Shown here: positions 63,443 to 64,000 of the stretch, piece after piece
How the letters are laid out: each line of letters begins with the position of its first letter
Position numbering within the stretch: position 1 is the stretch's first letter
Assembly: GCF_013608025.1 (NCBI RefSeq)
Contig: NZ_VDLV01000049.1
Span: 62,201 to 126,200 of the forward strand
Origin: Pseudomonas brassicacearum subsp. neoaurantiaca
GTDB lineage: Bacteria > Pseudomonadota > Gammaproteobacteria > Pseudomonadales > Pseudomonadaceae
Direction of reading: 5' to 3'
DNA: 64,000 nucleotides
Notes under the pieces: generated by a model
What the model was told of the DNA's origin: nothing
What the model saw: the letters and a program-made list of their open reading frames with translations, nothing else
Database searches by the model: none
Program-made: the position numbers and the translations under genes

Positions 63443-64000
63443 ATGACTGAACGCCCAAAACTGGTGGCGAGCCGGGCTCCGGTACCCACGCCTTCTCATC
63501 CCAACCTCGGCACGCCGGAGCGACTGGTGTCGCTGGCGGCCGGCTCATTGCTGATTGCCAACGGTCTTCGTCAGGGAGGATTCAAGGGCTTGCCGCAACT
63601 GCTGCTGGGTGCGTGCGCCGCCTGGCGGGCGTATTCCGGCACCTGCAGGATCAAGCGGGCCATGACCCACAGCCCCTTCGAGCAAACGTTCGAGCAGGAT
63701 CGCGATTGGGACGGCAGCAAGGTGATTTCTCGCAGTATCACGATTGGCAAGCCCCGCGACGAGGTTTACGCGTTTTGCAGCGACCCGGCCAATCTTGGTG
63801 CGCTGATGCCGTGGATCGACGGGATCGAGCAGACCGGCGAACGCACCTATCGCTGGGTCGCTCACGGCCCGATGGACAAGACGCTGCATTGTGACCTCGA
63901 ACAGTGCGAGCCCAAGGAAGGCCGCAAGCTGCACTGGGTCGCCGGCCCGGACAGACGCTTCAAGCACGACATCCAGATGCATTTCAGCGATGCGCCGGCC
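63443..64000 (+). CDS. DUF2892-SRPBCC fusion protein (3' end outside window)
   Basis: The first 186 codons of a gene that runs past the right edge. The N-terminal part, TPERLVSLAAGSLLIANGLR followed by a second hydrophobic stretch and TCRIKRAM, looks like the DUF2892 (YgaP-type) membrane hairpin. From about residue 90 a SRPBCC/polyketide-cyclase-type domain begins (SRSITIGKPRDEVYAFCSDP, LGALMPWIDGIEQ). This fusion recurs in proteobacteria, but the substrate is unknown. ATG at 63443 has AAGGAG at 63430. Confidence 0.75.
   Translation, partial: MTERPKLVASRAPVPTPSHPNLGTPERLVSLAAGSLLIANGLRQGGFKGLPQLLLGACAAWRAYSGTCRIKRAMTHSPFEQTFEQDRDWDGSKVISRSITIGKPRDEVYAFCSDPANLGALMPWIDGIEQTGERTYRWVAHGPMDKTLHCDLEQCEPKEGRKLHWVAGPDRRFKHDIQMHFSDAPA

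Overview
The window looks like a chromosomal stretch of a fluorescens-group Pseudomonas. The evidence is high-GC coding sequence, the TGTGGGAGCGAGCTTGCTCGCGA family of paired REP palindromes between genes, and several gene blocks typical of the genus: fap amyloid, pvdQ with a Fur-like neighbour, the glgA-treZ-malQ-treY-glgX block, and gnd-zwf. I see no phage, transposase, integrase or CRISPR array. Species cannot be fixed from the sequence alone.

Layout, left to right. Positions 1-2676 are the end of a functional-amyloid (Fap) operon (fapD partial, fapE, fapF), facing a VpsR-like sigma-54 activator. Positions 4465-11299 hold a small conserved protein, a delta-60 repeat protein, the NhaB antiporter, and a minus-strand operon gnd-zwf-HAD phosphatase with 4-base overlaps. 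Positions 11575-21128 hold a 57-residue coiled-coil protein, a CptA-type phosphoethanolamine transferase, a GNAT, the ZapE ATPase, an NTF2-like protein with a YafY/WYL regulator, a LEA-type lipoprotein, a nitrilase with its divergent LysR regulator, a DUF883 ribosome-associated type protein and a DpkA-like reductase.

Positions 21361-30583 are the most unusual part. A 1603-residue protein has four copies of a DUF6543 (dermonecrotic-toxin-domain) type module and a C-terminal HExxH...TxDxxY metalloprotease signature like the aspzincins. It is followed by a pyoverdine satellite block: an FpvR/FecR-type anti-sigma factor without an adjacent sigma gene, the acylase PvdQ with a candidate PvdS iron-starvation box, and a small Fur-like protein of the PA2384 type.

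Positions 31011-36239 hold a chemoreceptor, a DUF411 metal-binding protein, a YqaA-type membrane protein, an alpha/beta hydrolase and a D-2-hydroxyacid dehydrogenase. Positions 36854-47777 hold the alpha-glucan/trehalose operon. GlgA builds alpha-glucan, TreY and TreZ turn it into trehalose, MalQ and GlgX trim and recycle it, and a DUF2934 protein with a histone-H1-like tail lies inside the operon. A PIG-L protein with a changed catalytic motif and an endonuclease/exonuclease/phosphatase protein follow.

Positions 50116-64000 are mixed housekeeping and accessory genes: a passenger-less autotransporter barrel, GapN, an EamA exporter with a divergent Lrp regulator, a dense intergenic repeat field, a Bax-inhibitor-1/YccA protein, tRNA-Ser, an SPFH protein, an orphan histidine kinase, a polysaccharide deacetylase lipoprotein, several small Pseudomonas-type proteins, a Nudix hydrolase, tRNA-Leu, tRNA-Cys, and the start of a DUF2892-SRPBCC fusion cut by the window edge.
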